Positions 5,019-5,954 of a DNA stretch of 5,954 bases are shown here, piece after piece. Origin of the DNA: Tidjanibacter sp. (GTDB lineage Bacteria; Bacteroidota; Bacteroidia; Bacteroidales; Rikenellaceae); contig JAGBVY010000045.1 of the NCBI GenBank assembly GCA_017630115.1, forward strand, positions 1-5,954. The letters run 5' to 3'. Made by a program: the position numbers and the translations under genes. The notes below the pieces were generated by a model that worked only from the letters and a program-made list of their open reading frames with translations, searched no databases and was not told where the DNA came from. How positions within the stretch are numbered: the first letter of the stretch is position 1; each line of letters begins with the position of its first letter.

Positions 5019-5033
5019 CACCAAATGTGCAAA
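5015..5033. promoter_or_regulatory. Perfect 7+5+7 inverted repeat across the ettA promoter and start site
   Basis: TTTGCAC (5015-5021), spacer CAAAT, then GTGCAAA (5027-5033). The left arm includes the last four bases of the -7 element, and the dyad spans the predicted transcription start. It could be an operator. It could also be coincidence, because the conserved TTTG supplies half of one arm. Confidence 0.45.
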
Positions 5034-5055
5034 TAACAAAAAACAACAATATAAA

Positions 5056-5954
5056 ATGGCAGACGAGAAAATAATTTTTTCAATGGTGGGCGTGAGCAAA
5101 GTGCTCAACAACAACCGCAAAATCCTCAACAACATCTACCTCTCCTTCTTCTACGGAGCTAAAATCGGTATTGTCGGTCTGAACGGCTCGGGTAAATCGA
5201 CCCTGATGAAAATCATTGCCGGCATAGACAAGAGTTTCCAAGGCGAAGTGGTATTTTCGCCCGGCTACTCGGTGGGATACCTCGAACAAGAGCCTCAGCT
5301 CGACGACACAAAGACCGTCAGGGAGATTGTGGAGGAGGGTTGCGCCCAGACCGTTGCCCTGCTGAAAGAGTATGAGGAGATAAACCTGAAATTCTGCGAG
5401 CCTATGAGCGACGAGGAGATGGCCAAACTCATCGAGCGCCAGGGCGAGCTCACCGAGGCCATCGACCACGTCAATGGTTGGGAGATTGACAGTATGCTCG
5501 AAAGGGCTATGGATGCACTCCGCTGTCCTGAGTCGGACCGTCTTGTCAGCACCCTCTCAGGTGGTGAGCGCAGGCGTGTGGCATTGTGCCGACTGCTCTT
5601 GCAAGAGCCCGACGTGCTGCTGCTCGACGAGCCTACCAACCACCTCGACGCCGAGAGCATCGACTGGCTCGAACAGCACCTCAACCAATATAAGGGTACG
5701 GTGATTGCCGTAACCCACGACCGTTACTTCCTCGACAATGTAGCAGGTTGGATTCTCGAACTCGACCGTGGCGAGGGTATTCCTTGGAAGGGCAACTATT
5801 CGAGCTGGCTCGACCAGAAGACCACCCGTTTGGCTATGGAGGAGAAACAAGAGAGCAAACGTCGCAAAGCCCTCGAAAGGGAGCTTGAATGGGTGCGTAT
5901 GAGCCCCAAAGCACGTCACGCCAAGAGCAAGGCTCGTCTGGGTGCTTACGACAA
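5056..5954 (+). CDS. ettA: Energy-dependent translational throttle protein EttA (ABC-F ATPase), N-terminal part
   Basis: An open frame from ATG 5056 runs off the right edge, showing 299 residues of a protein about 555 residues long in E. coli. EttA is a ribosome-associated ABC-F protein with two ATPase domains and no membrane segments. It binds the E site and gates entry of the ribosome into elongation according to energy state. The first ABC domain is complete: Walker A GLNGSGKS (41-48), an ABC-F arm insertion at about 95-140, signature LSGGE (167-171), Walker B LLLDEP (188-193) with catalytic Glu192, and switch His221 in THDRYFLDN. The segment GWILELDRGEGIPWKGNYSSWL and the basic linker that follows (KRRKALERELEWVR) match EttA more closely than other ABC-F proteins such as Uup or the resistance factors. 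The start fits the EttA N-terminus; the Met at residue 10 would cut off the first strand. It has its own promoter and a repeat-rich upstream region. The second ABC domain lies outside the window. Confidence 0.94.
   Translation, partial: MADEKIIFSMVGVSKVLNNNRKILNNIYLSFFYGAKIGIVGLNGSGKSTLMKIIAGIDKSFQGEVVFSPGYSVGYLEQEPQLDDTKTVREIVEEGCAQTVALLKEYEEINLKFCEPMSDEEMAKLIERQGELTEAIDHVNGWEIDSMLERAMDALRCPESDRLVSTLSGGERRRVALCRLLLQEPDVLLLDEPTNHLDAESIDWLEQHLNQYKGTVIAVTHDRYFLDNVAGWILELDRGEGIPWKGNYSSWLDQKTTRLAMEEKQESKRRKALERELEWVRMSPKARHAKSKARLGAYD

Larger units (their letters stand above)
4387..5055. other. 669-bp repeat-rich intergenic region between rbr and ettA
   Basis: No convincing gene is present here. 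In order, the region holds the non-coding part of repeat copy 1, a hairpin-rich insert, repeat copy 2 with an rbr tail fragment, and an intrinsic terminator. After that come about 90 bp without recognisable signal (4721-4810), a short-phrase repeat, two and a bit copies of a 46-bp tandem repeat, a low-complexity stretch of CAATTTTC/CAATTCTC phrases (about 4976-5004), and the ettA promoter and leader. No tRNA, known riboswitch or coding frame with family features was seen. Confidence 0.8.

Noticed and set aside
4387..5055. Possible tRNA, riboswitch or small protein gene in the long gap
   Set aside because: No cloverleaf with a CCA-end acceptor stem, no known riboswitch core and no start codon with a sensible frame were found. 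The hairpins present are explained by repeats and a terminator.
5080..5684. Two overlapping minus-strand frames opposite ettA
   Set aside because: They are shadows of the ABC-F gene, whose plus-strand frame has Walker A, signature and Walker B motifs and simply runs off the window edge without a stop.

Overview
The window looks like chromosomal DNA from a member of the Bacteroidales; a Rikenellaceae or Alistipes-like genome is a plausible guess, not a demonstrated one. Two kinds of evidence point there. The encoded proteins (class II aldolase with HGSSS, GlyA, FabG, rubrerythrin, EttA) read like Bacteroidetes housekeeping proteins. Two upstream regions also carry the Bacteroidetes sigma factor -7 motif TAnnTTTG, in front of fabG and ettA, and the gene starts have A-rich leaders rather than Shine-Dalgarno sites. 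Coding regions are moderately GC-rich, while leaders are strongly AT-rich.

Layout, left to right. Positions 1-329 hold the 3' end of a class II fructose-bisphosphate aldolase gene, closed by a strong hairpin terminator (351-382) that can serve both strands. Facing it is a minus-strand CapA-family protein gene (417-1463). Upstream of that, on the same strand, is glyA (1569-2849), separated by a 13-bp-stem hairpin and a three-copy heptamer repeat. A divergent AT-rich control region (2850-2997) separates glyA from fabG (2998-3744). After a 66-bp spacer with no visible terminator comes a rubrerythrin gene (3811-4386). The window ends inside ettA, an ABC-F translation factor gene that starts at 5056 and runs off the right edge.

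The most unusual part is the roughly 670-bp gap between rubrerythrin and ettA (4387-5055). It contains a perfect 89-bp direct duplication that includes the last ten codons and stop of the rubrerythrin gene. A 135-bp insert rich in hairpins separates the two copies. After these come a normal intrinsic terminator, a short-phrase repeat built on CCTTAAAGCC, and a 46-bp tandem repeat (two identical copies plus the start of a third). The ettA promoter follows, with a perfect inverted repeat over its -7 element and predicted transcription start.

The genes do not form one pathway. They are ordinary metabolism (glycolysis, one-carbon metabolism, fatty acid synthesis), oxidative stress defence and translation control. 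I see no defence system, CRISPR array, integrase, transposase, tRNA or rRNA. The candidate novelty is the repeat structure at the 3' end of the rubrerythrin gene, not a new protein system.
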